Source of the DNA: Paenibacillus sp. LHD-117
Lineage (GTDB): Bacteria; Bacillota; Bacilli; Paenibacillales; Paenibacillaceae
DNA length: 52,331 nucleotides
Direction of reading: 5' to 3'
Assembly (NCBI RefSeq): GCF_030929555.1
Contig: NZ_JAVFVT010000049.1
Span: forward strand, 1-52,331
Part shown: positions 7,314-15,126 of the stretch, one piece after another
Numbering within the stretch: the stretch's first letter is position 1
Layout: every line of letters begins with the position of its first letter
Program-made: the position numbers and the translations under genes
The notes under the pieces: model-generated
Told to the model about the DNA's origin: nothing
Databases searched by the model: none
The model's input: the letters and a program-made list of their open reading frames with translations, nothing else

Positions 7314-8309
7314 TTATGCTTGATTGCGAAAAGCCAGCATACGGTCGGCGTAGGCCTCGAAATCCACGCCGTTGGCTTCGTCCATCAGCTGCCGCCAAGC
7401 CGGATCGATCGCGTCCGCCCCTGCCTTGGCCCCGCAGATGGCGGTTGCCATCGCCCCGATCGTGTCGGTGTCGCCGCCCAGGTTCGCGCACAGCAGGCTG
7501 CACCGCTGCGGCTCCTTCGCATAGTAGGCGATCGCCAGCGCCGCAGGCACCGACTCGCTCGTGATCACGCCGCTGCCGATCACATCGTAGATCCTCTGTA
7601 GGAACCGGTCATCCTGCCCCTCCAGCTTGCGGGCGTATTCGATGGCCAGCTCGAGCCGCTCGGACAGCGAAGCGCTGTACGTCTCGGCCCCATGCGACTT
7701 GGCCGTATGATAGGCGGCTATCGCATCGTCCATAATCGCGTCCCACGGCTTGTCCTCCATCGCGGAGCTCACGGCCGCGGCGATCATCGCGGCACCTCCG
7801 ACCGCGACATCGGTTGAATGGGTCACCCGGCTGATGTCGAAGACAAACTGCGCCAGCTTCTCCCGCTCCGCCGATGGGAACAGGCAGCCGACCGGCGCGA
7901 TCCGCATCGCGGCGCCGTTCGTCTCCGCCTTGGACGTGAACGGTGTCACGTCCTGCCCGTCCTTGAGCGCCAGCAGAGCCGCCTTGGAGCTGGGCCCGAG
8001 AATATTGTTGTCGAACGCCTGGAGCCGATCGGCCCATGCGAGCAAATGCCGCCCGATCACTTGCGGATCGGGAACAAATCCCGTTTCGATCAGCGCATCG
8101 AGAATCAGCAGCGTTTGGGACGTATCGTCCGTGAATTGGCCGCGTGTGAAGTTACACGCCACGTCGTTCTCTTGGGGACCGTCCAGAAATTCGGTGATCG
8201 TCCCGAAAAACGCCTTCACTTTATTCCGGCCCCACAACTCCGACGGCATGCCCATCGCATCGCCGATCGCCATCCCATATAGGGCGCCAAGTATGTTGTT
8301 TTTCATCAT
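7314..8309 (-). CDS. ADP-ribosylglycohydrolase (DraG) family protein
   Basis: Product of about 331 aa. Family motifs are clear: GDAMGMPSE near the N-terminus, FTDDTSQTLL (metal-binding Asp/Thr cluster), NGAAMRIAPVG and LGGDTDTIGAMATAICGA (second metal cluster). These residues hold the dinuclear magnesium site of ADP-ribosyl hydrolases. I place the start at ATG 8309 because GGAG lies 6 nt upstream; a GTG at 8321 is an alternative. It heads the operon with the permease and PfkB kinase. In this context it likely cleaves an N- or O-glycosidic bond of an imported ribosylated compound rather than de-modifying a protein. This mirrors YegU of E. coli. Confidence 0.85.
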   Translation of the reverse strand: MMKNNILGALYGMAIGDAMGMPSELWGRNKVKAFFGTITEFLDGPQENDVACNFTRGQFTDDTSQTLLILDALIETGFVPDPQVIGRHLLAWADRLQAFDNNILGPSSKAALLALKDGQDVTPFTSKAETNGAAMRIAPVGCLFPSAEREKLAQFVFDISRVTHSTDVAVGGAAMIAAAVSSAMEDKPWDAIMDDAIAAYHTAKSHGAETYSASLSERLELAIEYARKLEGQDDRFLQRIYDVIGSGVITSESVPAALAIAYYAKEPQRCSLLCANLGGDTDTIGAMATAICGAKAGADAIDPAWRQLMDEANGVDFEAYADRMLAFRNQA

Positions 8310-8338
8310 CTCTGTCTCCACTCCGTCCTTAGTGATAC

Positions 8339-8354
8339 GCTTGTACGTATGAGT
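8339..8354. promoter_or_regulatory. Operator copy 2 for the GntR regulator
   Basis: The 16-bp segment ending TACGTATGAGT matches 13 of 16 positions of the perfect palindrome at 9163-9178; the right half is identical. It sits between the regulator's terminator and the hydrolase start, where an operon promoter must lie, so the regulator probably controls the operon here. Confidence 0.65.
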
Positions 8355-8360
8355 CTTTCG

Positions 8361-8386
8361 GAAAAAGAAGGCCGAGTCCGCTCGGC
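8361..8386 (-). terminator. Terminator of the GntR regulator gene
   Basis: On the minus strand GCCGAG, loop CGGA and CTCGGC form a stem followed by CTTCTTTTT. It begins right after the stop codon at 8388 and separates regulator and operon transcripts. Confidence 0.75.
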
Positions 8387-8387
8387 A

Positions 8388-9089
8388 TCAAATATGAGTC
8401 ACTACTTTAAACTCGACGTTTGGTCCGTAGACGACCTCCACCTTCTCCACCTCAGTTCCGCTCTCATCCAGCACGCTTCCCTTGGCCCTGATCAGCGGCA
8501 CATCCTCTTTATACCCGAACAGCTCCTTCGTGAGCGGGGTGCTGTTCATCGGAGAGATTCCGAGCGTAGCGTTCTGCGGATATGTGCCGTACCGCTGGTT
8601 CATGAGCTGATACAGCGATTGCTCCGCAAAATCGTACGCCTCGATCCCGGGGAATAACGCCAGCGGCACATAGGAAGTATCTAGCGTAAGCCAGCTTGTA
8701 TGCGTTTCCCTTCGCGTGCCGCGCAGCCGTACGAGATGCATGTAGCTCGCCTGATCCAGCGTTATGATTTCCTTTTTCAGCACACGCGATACGGGAACCT
8801 CGTTTTTCTTGCGTGTATAGTCGGTGAAGCCGCTGAAGTTCCAGATGTTGTGCTTCATCTCCCGCAAGCAGACCATCGTCCCCTTGCCGTGCAGCTTCAC
8901 CAGCAGCGCTTCGTCCACCAGATTCGCGATGGCCTTGCGGATGGTCGTCCGCGTGACTTGATACGTTTTCATCATTTCCGTCTCGGAAGGAATACTCTCG
9001 CCTTCCTTGTATTTACCACTTACAATTTCGCTCCGAATGATGTTCTGCAGCTGAACATACAGCGGGACACTGTCGTGCTTGTTGAGCAT
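8388..9089 (-). CDS. GntR-family regulator, HutC subfamily
   Basis: Product of about 233 aa. An N-terminal winged helix (PLYVQLQNIIRSEIVSGKY, then MKTYQVTRTTIRKAIANL) is followed by a UTRA/UbiC-like ligand-binding domain (from about residue 80). ATG at 9089 follows AGGAGG by 5 nt; 25 codons of open frame upstream have no ribosome site. A perfect palindrome lies just downstream of a consensus promoter in front of the gene, and a close copy precedes the neighbouring operon. This fits an autoregulating repressor released by an intermediate of the hydrolase/kinase pathway. YegW, a GntR protein, holds this position in E. coli. Confidence 0.9.
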   Translation of the reverse strand: MLNKHDSVPLYVQLQNIIRSEIVSGKYKEGESIPSETEMMKTYQVTRTTIRKAIANLVDEALLVKLHGKGTMVCLREMKHNIWNFSGFTDYTRKKNEVPVSRVLKKEIITLDQASYMHLVRLRGTRRETHTSWLTLDTSYVPLALFPGIEAYDFAEQSLYQLMNQRYGTYPQNATLGISPMNSTPLTKELFGYKEDVPLIRAKGSVLDESGTEVEKVEVVYGPNVEFKVVTHI

Positions 9090-9162
9090 ATCGTCCTCCT
9101 TCTGGCCTGACTTCCCGGAACAAACTGGAACGCTTTCATCGATCCCGTACACATCGTTGCAC

Positions 9163-9178
9163 ACTCATACGTATGAGT
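9163..9178. promoter_or_regulatory. Perfect 16-bp operator palindrome
   Basis: ACTCATACGTATGAGT is its own reverse complement. It lies directly after the -10 box of the GntR promoter, covering the expected start of transcription, a classical repressor position. The core ATACGTAT is like the short palindromes used by HutC-type regulators. Confidence 0.75.
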
Positions 9179-9185
9179 TGAGTTT

Positions 9186-9214
9186 ACTATATCAAGATCT
9201 GGCCCGGTTGACAA
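9186..9214 (-). promoter_or_regulatory. Sigma-A promoter of the GntR gene
   Basis: On the minus strand, TTGTCA (9209-9214), a 17-bp spacer and TATAGT (9186-9191) form a near-consensus sigma-A promoter. The operator palindrome lies immediately downstream. Confidence 0.75.
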
Positions 9215-9278
9215 TAGCTTCGTGCAAAAATCAACTGCCCCCTGGATAGGTTCATGGTATACTGCGCAAGGCCGTAGA

Positions 9279-9310
9279 CAAAAAGAAACCGTCCCACGAA
9301 GAGACGGCTT
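9279..9310 (-). terminator. Terminator of the large nuclease/nucleotidase gene
   Basis: On the minus strand CCGTCTC, loop TTCGT and GGGACGG form a stem with one mismatch, followed by TTTCTTTTTG. It lies about 35 bp past the stop codon at 9342. Confidence 0.65.
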
Positions 9311-9341
9311 CGAGATATCATTTTTTCCAGCGTTGCATAGG

Positions 9342-12300
9342 TTAAGATTTCGGATTTGCCTTTATCCATTCAAGCGCTCGGAGCAACAAGGTTACGATTT
9401 CCGCCCGGGTCGCGCGTTTGTCCGGCGCGAAGTTATGGCCGCCTGTTCCTTGGATGAGACCCGCTTCGCGTGCTGCGGCAATATACGGCTTCGCCCATGC
9501 CGGGATGGCGCCGTCGTCCGCGAACGGTGTCGTATCGGCCGCATCCGTCTTCAATCCTAATGCGCGAACGAGCATGACCGTCATCTCCGTACGATCCAGC
9601 TCGCCATGAGGCCGGAACGTTCCGTCCTCGTACCCGCCGATAACGCCGTCCTCCGCCAGCTGCGCCACGAACGCGCGAGCCCATGCAGGAATATCGGAGG
9701 CGTCGGCGAAATCCATGCCGCTTGCTTCGCCGTCCAATCCGAGTGCCCGTCCCAGCATCGCCGCGAACTCAGCTCGCGTGGCATGGTCGTCCGGCCGGAA
9801 CGTGCCGTCCCCGTAACCTTGAGCGATTCCGAGCTCGGTTGCCTTATCGATCGCTTCATGCGCCCAGTGCGATTCAACATCGCCATGTTCTACGTCAGGC
9901 CGCTCGGTCGGTGCGGGAGTCGAAGTAGGTGTTGGCGTCGGACTTGGCGATGCCGACGGACTCGGACTTGGCGTCGTAGTCGGCGTCGAGCTAGGGCCCG
10001 GATCCGGCGGATTTTTGACCTGGGTAATACGCCCTTCGATTCCGATCGAAGCCGGTCCGCCAAGACTTTCCAGGTACGCTCTAAAAACCTCGTAATCGAC
10101 CAGATTCAGCTCCGTGATTCTTCCGGCGTCCTTGGCCGCCTTCATGGAACGGTAGAAGTCGCCCTCGTTCGCCATAAAGGAGTTCGTTGCTACGATATAA
10201 TACGCTTGCGGCTCGATCGGACGATATCTTCCGTCCTCCCCTCGAACCTCGACGCTGACAATCCGTTTGCCTTCCTTCAAAACGGTTGTGCCCGTCACGT
10301 CCAGCACCTCCGCCTGCCGGTCGATATTGAACGTGAATCGCATGCCTGCCACTTGCGGGAATCGGCCCTGGCCGGATCCGACTCCACTTACTCCGTTCTC
10401 CAAGGCTGAGACGATCTCCGCTCCCGTCATTTTGAGCGCGGTCAGATTGTTGCCGAACGGCATCACCGTAAGCAGCTCGCCTAGCGTAATGTCTCCGGCG
10501 TCAATGGACGCGCGGATGCCGCCGCTGTTCTGGATCGTCACATATCCCTTGACGCCTTCCGTATCAAGGGAATCGGCGAAGGCTTTTACTCTCGCCAGCA
10601 TGCCGTCCGCGATCAGATTGCCGAGGTTCGTTTCCTTGGCGCGTACATTCGCTCTGGAACCGTCAAGCTCCACCAAGCTGGTTCCGATAACGGTTTTCTT
10701 CAGATTCTCGAGCGGCGCCGCGTATTCCGCAAGCTTGGCAGCCGCTTCCGGATCGGCCGCATAACCGCTAACCTTAACAAGTCCGCCCTGCCACTCCGTC
10801 AGGATGCCGTCCGAATCGAACCGCGCGTCGAGCTGCCCAAGCGCATTGCCGTATTCGCCGGTTTGAACGATCAAGACAGGATCGCCTTCCGGATTCTCCA
10901 CTTCCAGCGGAACGGCAATCTCCGTATGGGAATGCCCGCCCACGATAATGTCGATGCCCGCGACCTCTTCCGCCAGCTTCCTGTCCACCGTAACGCCGAG
11001 GTGGGAGAGCAGCACGATCTTATTGACGCCCGCCTCCTTCAGCATGGCAACGGCTTCGATCGCGCTTTCCTTGTGATTTTTGAACGTGATCTCTCCCGGG
11101 GAAGCCAGAAACTTCGTATCCTCCGTCGTCAATCCGAAAATGCCGATATTCTCGCCGGCAACCCGCTTAACGATCGCCGAATATATGTTGCCGCCGTCTC
11201 CAGGTTGGCCGATTCCTTCCTGCACGAGCGGTTGCATCAGTTCGTCCGCTCCGAAATCGACGTTTGCGCCGACGAACGGGAAGTCCGCCCCTTCCACGAA
11301 CGGCTTCAGCGTCGCGCTACCTTCGTCGAACTCGTGATTGCCGAAAGTCGCGGCATCGTAGCCCGCTTTGTTCATGAACCACAGATCGGCCAATCCGTTA
11401 TATTGGTTGAAATAAAGCGTTCCGGAGAACACGTCGCCCGCGTCCAACAGCAACGAGTTGTTCGTCCGTTTGTCGCGAATGGCGCTGATCCGCTGCGGCG
11501 CCGTGTCCAGATGCGCATGCGTGTCGTTCGTATGCAGGACGCGCAGGTCGTAGGTTTGTTCTGCGGCTTTCTTCGCAAGGTCCAGCCGCGCGATAAGCGG
11601 ATCGTGGTCGCTTACTCGTCCGTGATCCGCGTCGAAATCGGCGTTGATATGCACGATATCGAATTCGGCGTACCGCTCGAGCGTTTTGTTGACCAATACA
11701 TGGTCGAGCGTCTGCGAATTGCCTTGATAAATGTAAGAGTACCTTTGGTTCGCTTCCAATTCGTCAACCAGATTAACCAGTTCGTCGCCTTTCGCAATCT
11801 CCAGCGTGCGCGAGAATTGGAAGTCGTTAAGGTCGCCAAGGACGACTAGATTGGCTTGCGGGTTATTCTCCAGCACGGATGCGGAAAAATCATGAACGAT
11901 TTGCGCGATCTCGTGGCGCTGCGCTTCGCTTCCAAGGGTTGCCGGAAGCGGCTGAACCGCGCCGAACGGCGCCTCGTCGCCGCCTTTGGAATTAAAGTGG
12001 TTCGCGATGACGACGACCCGCTCGCCCGCGAAATCAAATTCCGCCGCAAGCGGCTTACGCGATGCTTCGAACGCGTCGTTGGTCGGATCGATGCGGCCCG
12101 GATTGAAGGTCAGCCCCTCGTCTCCGTAAGCTACGCCGGTTGTCGAATCACCTTTTCCTCCCGCCGCTTCGACAAGCGATACGCGTTCCGCGTTGTAGAG
12201 GAACCCTACTCGAATGTTGCCTCCCGGCTGGCCGCCGTCCTGCCCGTTCACCGGCGCGATGTCCGTGTACGAGTAAGCGGGGCCGTCTGCCGCGACGATC

Positions 12301-12407
12301 GCGGCGATCAAGGCTTCGTAGCTCTGGCTTGCGTCGGTGACGCCGTTATCGGCAGAGCCGTTATTGTCCTGCACCTCGACCAACGCGACGATGTCCGGCG
12401 ATTTCAA
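9342..12407 (-). CDS. C-terminal part of secreted nuclease/5'-nucleotidase with SLH anchors
   Basis: About 1021 aa, out of frame with the segment upstream. In order: most of an endonuclease/exonuclease/phosphatase domain (LVEVQDNNG, ANHFNSKGGDE, LGDLNDFQFS, SDHDPLIARL); a metallophosphatase (VLHTNDTHAHLD, LLDAGDVFSGT, GNHEFDEG, GGHSHTE) with a 5'-nucleotidase C-terminal domain; a Thr/Ser/Pro linker; and three SLH domains (each with a GYGDGTFRP-like turn) that bind secondary cell-wall polymer. This order resembles Bacillus YhcR. It likely degrades extracellular nucleic acid and dephosphorylates the nucleotides at the cell surface. The start is not real: the frame enters from the upstream part through a one-base frameshift near 12452. 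As drawn it would begin TTG with no ribosome site. Confidence 0.85.
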   Translation of the reverse strand: MKSPDIVALVEVQDNNGSADNGVTDASQSYEALIAAIVAADGPAYSYTDIAPVNGQDGGQPGGNIRVGFLYNAERVSLVEAAGGKGDSTTGVAYGDEGLTFNPGRIDPTNDAFEASRKPLAAEFDFAGERVVVIANHFNSKGGDEAPFGAVQPLPATLGSEAQRHEIAQIVHDFSASVLENNPQANLVVLGDLNDFQFSRTLEIAKGDELVNLVDELEANQRYSYIYQGNSQTLDHVLVNKTLERYAEFDIVHINADFDADHGRVSDHDPLIARLDLAKKAAEQTYDLRVLHTNDTHAHLDTAPQRISAIRDKRTNNSLLLDAGDVFSGTLYFNQYNGLADLWFMNKAGYDAATFGNHEFDEGSATLKPFVEGADFPFVGANVDFGADELMQPLVQEGIGQPGDGGNIYSAIVKRVAGENIGIFGLTTEDTKFLASPGEITFKNHKESAIEAVAMLKEAGVNKIVLLSHLGVTVDRKLAEEVAGIDIIVGGHSHTEIAVPLEVENPEGDPVLIVQTGEYGNALGQLDARFDSDGILTEWQGGLVKVSGYAADPEAAAKLAEYAAPLENLKKTVIGTSLVELDGSRANVRAKETNLGNLIADGMLARVKAFADSLDTEGVKGYVTIQNSGGIRASIDAGDITLGELLTVMPFGNNLTALKMTGAEIVSALENGVSGVGSGQGRFPQVAGMRFTFNIDRQAEVLDVTGTTVLKEGKRIVSVEVRGEDGRYRPIEPQAYYIVATNSFMANEGDFYRSMKAAKDAGRITELNLVDYEVFRAYLESLGGPASIGIEGRITQVKNPPDPGPSSTPTTTPSPSPSASPSPTPTPTSTPAPTERPDVEHGDVESHWAHEAIDKATELGIAQGYGDGTFRPDDHATRAEFAAMLGRALGLDGEASGMDFADASDIPAWARAFVAQLAEDGVIGGYEDGTFRPHGELDRTEMTVMLVRALGLKTDAADTTPFADDGAIPAWAKPYIAAAREAGLIQGTGGHNFAPDKRATRAEIVTLLLRALEWIKANPKS

Positions 12408-14926
12408 GCGGTCGACGATCGCTTTCGCGATCCCGTTTTCCTTGCCGTCTCGGGGCCGCTCGTATTGTTCCAGAAGTTCTCGATATTGAACGAAGCCACC
12501 GTCAGCTTGTCCGCTTCAGGCGTCAACGCCGTGGTTTCCCTAACGTTCGAACCGGATTCGATGTCCGGCAACGCCCCTTCTGGGATTACCTTGTAATTGC
12601 TGTAATCGTACGACAAGACGCCGACAATCGGCGCTAGGAAACGGTCGCCTGTCTTCACCGCAACAGCAGGTTCTTTGGCAATCAAAATTCGTTGCGGATT
12701 CAAGTCTTCTCCTGTCAGGATGACGCCGCCTGCCGGAGTTTCTTCTCCTGCTTGAACGCCTTGCACGACCGGAATCTCGAAATTGTAAGGTCCGACGATG
12801 CGCGCATCACCGATTTGCAGGCGCATCCCTTCCAAACTTTCATAAAAATCAAGCGCATCCTCCGAAGGATCGAACGCGGCCATGCCATCGTTGTCGATCA
12901 CCGTCTTCGGCTGGGTACGATCCACGCCGATGACGATCGGATCCGGCAGCGGCCTGCTTTGCTGCTTTACCTCAATTGACGTTGCCAGAATTTGCGACGT
13001 CAGCAAGTCATGGGCATCCGCATACCCTTCTTCCTTCACCTCTTGCACCGTTCCTCCGACCGTGACGAGATCGCCGGGCGCGACGCCGACCGCAGCAGCC
13101 GGCTGCACCAGAATCGCTTCCGAAGTCGCGACGGAATCGTCCCACTCCGCTTTCGGAGCTTGCAAGAACCACTTGCCGTCTTCGCGCCTCACGGTTACGA
13201 TACCGGTTACCCCGGTAACAAAATGTCCCGCATAAGGGGATACGTGTCCAGCCCCCTGAATGTCGTGGATGGCCTTGCCTTCGTGCGTTTGCTGAACCGT
13301 ATACGCAAAGGTAAATAATCCGCTTGGCACGCCGTCTTTTACGACGATCACTTTGATCACCGTATCCGAATGAACGATGATCGGCGCGGAGTAAAGCTGG
13401 CTGGCTGCCGAAGGATCGGTTCCGTCCGTCGTGTAATGGATGGCGCCTCCGCTTGCCGGCGTCGTCAACGTCACCGCCGTCCCGGTCGCGACAAAGGATG
13501 CCGGACTCGGAGAAGCGGCTACGGACATGGCCCGTTCAATGATGTCGAATTCGGAACGGGGAACAAGCATGTATTTGTTGAAGGCGTAAGTCACGACGCC
13601 GCGAACGGCTTCGTAGGTTTTGCCCGACTGAAGCAGCGCGGATTTGATGGTCAGCGACCCGTCGCCATCGCTCACCGTAAATTCGTTATAAGCGTTCGAG
13701 GAGCCTGCCGTCACGTTCTTAATCTCAACGTACTCGCTCTCATACGCTTCTCCGTTCTCAGCGCTGAGCGACGCGGACGTAACGGCTTGCGGCGCCGGCA
13801 CACCTGCCCCGGGCTCCAATACCGTTACGCCGGCCGTTTCGACCTCCAGCTCTGCAAGCCCGAAGTACTGCAGCAGCTTCCCGGACGCTTGGATGCGGTC
13901 GCCGAAGGCTGCAGACAGGTTCGCGCCGCGCACGACGATGCCCGCCGTCACGTCCTGGACGTACAGGTTGTTTTTGCCGCCCGTCGTTTCCTTGTACGTC
14001 ACGATGCCTTCGATAATGGCGCTTGTTCCGTCAGCCAAGATCCGCGCATCCGCGATGGAAGCAATTGCAGTCACTGTATAAGCGTGGCTGCGGGCTTCGC
14101 TGTCGGCGAATCCGGACTTGGTTGCATAAGCTTCGATCGTCGTGTCCTGCGTGATCGCGATCGGCTCCGAATATAACGCGTACGTCGATTCCGCCGCGGT
14201 CCGGTAATAAATCTCGGCTCCGGCCGTAGCCGTCGAAAGCACGACTTCCGTCCCCGAGACGACGGTGCCTGCCGCCGGATTCGCCGTTATGGCTTCGACG
14301 ACGTTGCCGTACTGGGAGTTTCTAGGGTCAGGAGCGCCTACGTTAAAGTCGCTTCCGTTATTGTTCGTATCGAGTCCGCGGTCTCCTTGCGCCAGCGATT
14401 TCCGGATGGCGGCCGTCGTATTGGATAATGCTGCCGTCGGCGCGGTTTCGTATTCGTTCGCGCTCCCGAACCCGACAAGGTCAACGACGTTGTCGCTTCC
14501 GTCAAGCAGACGGACTTTGCCGTTCGTGCCGGACAAAGCCAGCCCTCCGCTAGCATCCGGGGCCGGCAAATTCACAGTCCCTCCCGTACCTGCCGCTTCC
14601 TGCAAAAGGAAATATCCGCCTGCCGCGATCGATCCCGTCAGCGAATGCACATTGCTCCCCCAAGTCGGGCCCGATGCCGAAGCGTATTGTACTTCCCAAC
14701 CCTCCAGCGATACCGCCTGGTTCGTCGGGTTGTACAGCTCGATAAAGTCGTTTTTGAGCGTGGCGCCGGAATTGCCGCCTCCCCCGTACACTTGCGAAAT
14801 CACGATTCCGCTGTTATCCGCAGCAGCTTCCGCATGCGGCGATAATCCTCCGAATGTTCCTCCGACAAGCAGCAAGCCCGCCAACATGGCGTTTGTCAGC
14901 TTTCTTGCATCCTTCAACCAACGCAT
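12404..14926 (-). CDS. N-terminal part of secreted nuclease/5'-nucleotidase
   Basis: About 840 aa up to a premature stop. ATG at 14926 follows GGGAG by 8 nt, and a signal peptide (KLTNAMLAGLLLVGGTFGGL, cleavage near AEA) follows. Domains: lamin-tail domain (VISQVYGGGGNSGA, DFIELYNPTN); chitobiase-type beta-sandwich; OB-fold (ASIADARILADGT onward); second chitobiase-type sandwich (AIHYTTDGTDPS); second OB-like region; and the first strands of the nuclease domain (KLTVASFNIENFW). After NNTSGPE the frame goes wrong and stops. The other frame continues DGKENGIAKAIVDRLKSPD, exactly as this nuclease family should. Joined, the two parts give about 1860 aa. As sequenced the product would be secreted but lack nuclease, nucleotidase and SLH domains. 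Confidence 0.85.
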   Translation of the reverse strand: MRWLKDARKLTNAMLAGLLLVGGTFGGLSPHAEAAADNSGIVISQVYGGGGNSGATLKNDFIELYNPTNQAVSLEGWEVQYASASGPTWGSNVHSLTGSIAAGGYFLLQEAAGTGGTVNLPAPDASGGLALSGTNGKVRLLDGSDNVVDLVGFGSANEYETAPTAALSNTTAAIRKSLAQGDRGLDTNNNGSDFNVGAPDPRNSQYGNVVEAITANPAAGTVVSGTEVVLSTATAGAEIYYRTAAESTYALYSEPIAITQDTTIEAYATKSGFADSEARSHAYTVTAIASIADARILADGTSAIIEGIVTYKETTGGKNNLYVQDVTAGIVVRGANLSAAFGDRIQASGKLLQYFGLAELEVETAGVTVLEPGAGVPAPQAVTSASLSAENGEAYESEYVEIKNVTAGSSNAYNEFTVSDGDGSLTIKSALLQSGKTYEAVRGVVTYAFNKYMLVPRSEFDIIERAMSVAASPSPASFVATGTAVTLTTPASGGAIHYTTDGTDPSAASQLYSAPIIVHSDTVIKVIVVKDGVPSGLFTFAYTVQQTHEGKAIHDIQGAGHVSPYAGHFVTGVTGIVTVRREDGKWFLQAPKAEWDDSVATSEAILVQPAAAVGVAPGDLVTVGGTVQEVKEEGYADAHDLLTSQILATSIEVKQQSRPLPDPIVIGVDRTQPKTVIDNDGMAAFDPSEDALDFYESLEGMRLQIGDARIVGPYNFEIPVVQGVQAGEETPAGGVILTGEDLNPQRILIAKEPAVAVKTGDRFLAPIVGVLSYDYSNYKVIPEGALPDIESGSNVRETTALTPEADKLTVASFNIENFWNNTSGPETARKTGSRKRSSTA

Positions 14927-15067
14927 TCCCTGATCTCCCTTCCAGTCGTGAGTTTGATTGGCAAGTTTGTCCATGGATGTAGTTAGAAGATTATCAAATA
15001 CATGTAAGCAGACGATCATCCGCATGTTTCATTTCTGTAAAGTTGTCGCCATGCGTGGCTCACAACA

Positions 15068-15098
15068 AACAGGCGCCGATCGAATATCGGCGCCTGTT
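15068..15098 (-). terminator. Hairpin terminator of the arabinan operon
   Basis: A perfect 13-bp inverted repeat (AACAGGCGCCGAT / ATCGGCGCCTGTT) with a 5-nt loop lies about 30 bp past the stop of the BNR enzyme. Its downstream tail on the minus strand is only partly T-rich (GTTTGTTGT). Confidence 0.65.
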
Positions 15099-15126
15099 CA
15101 TGAGACGGGTGTTGACTACAGCTGCT

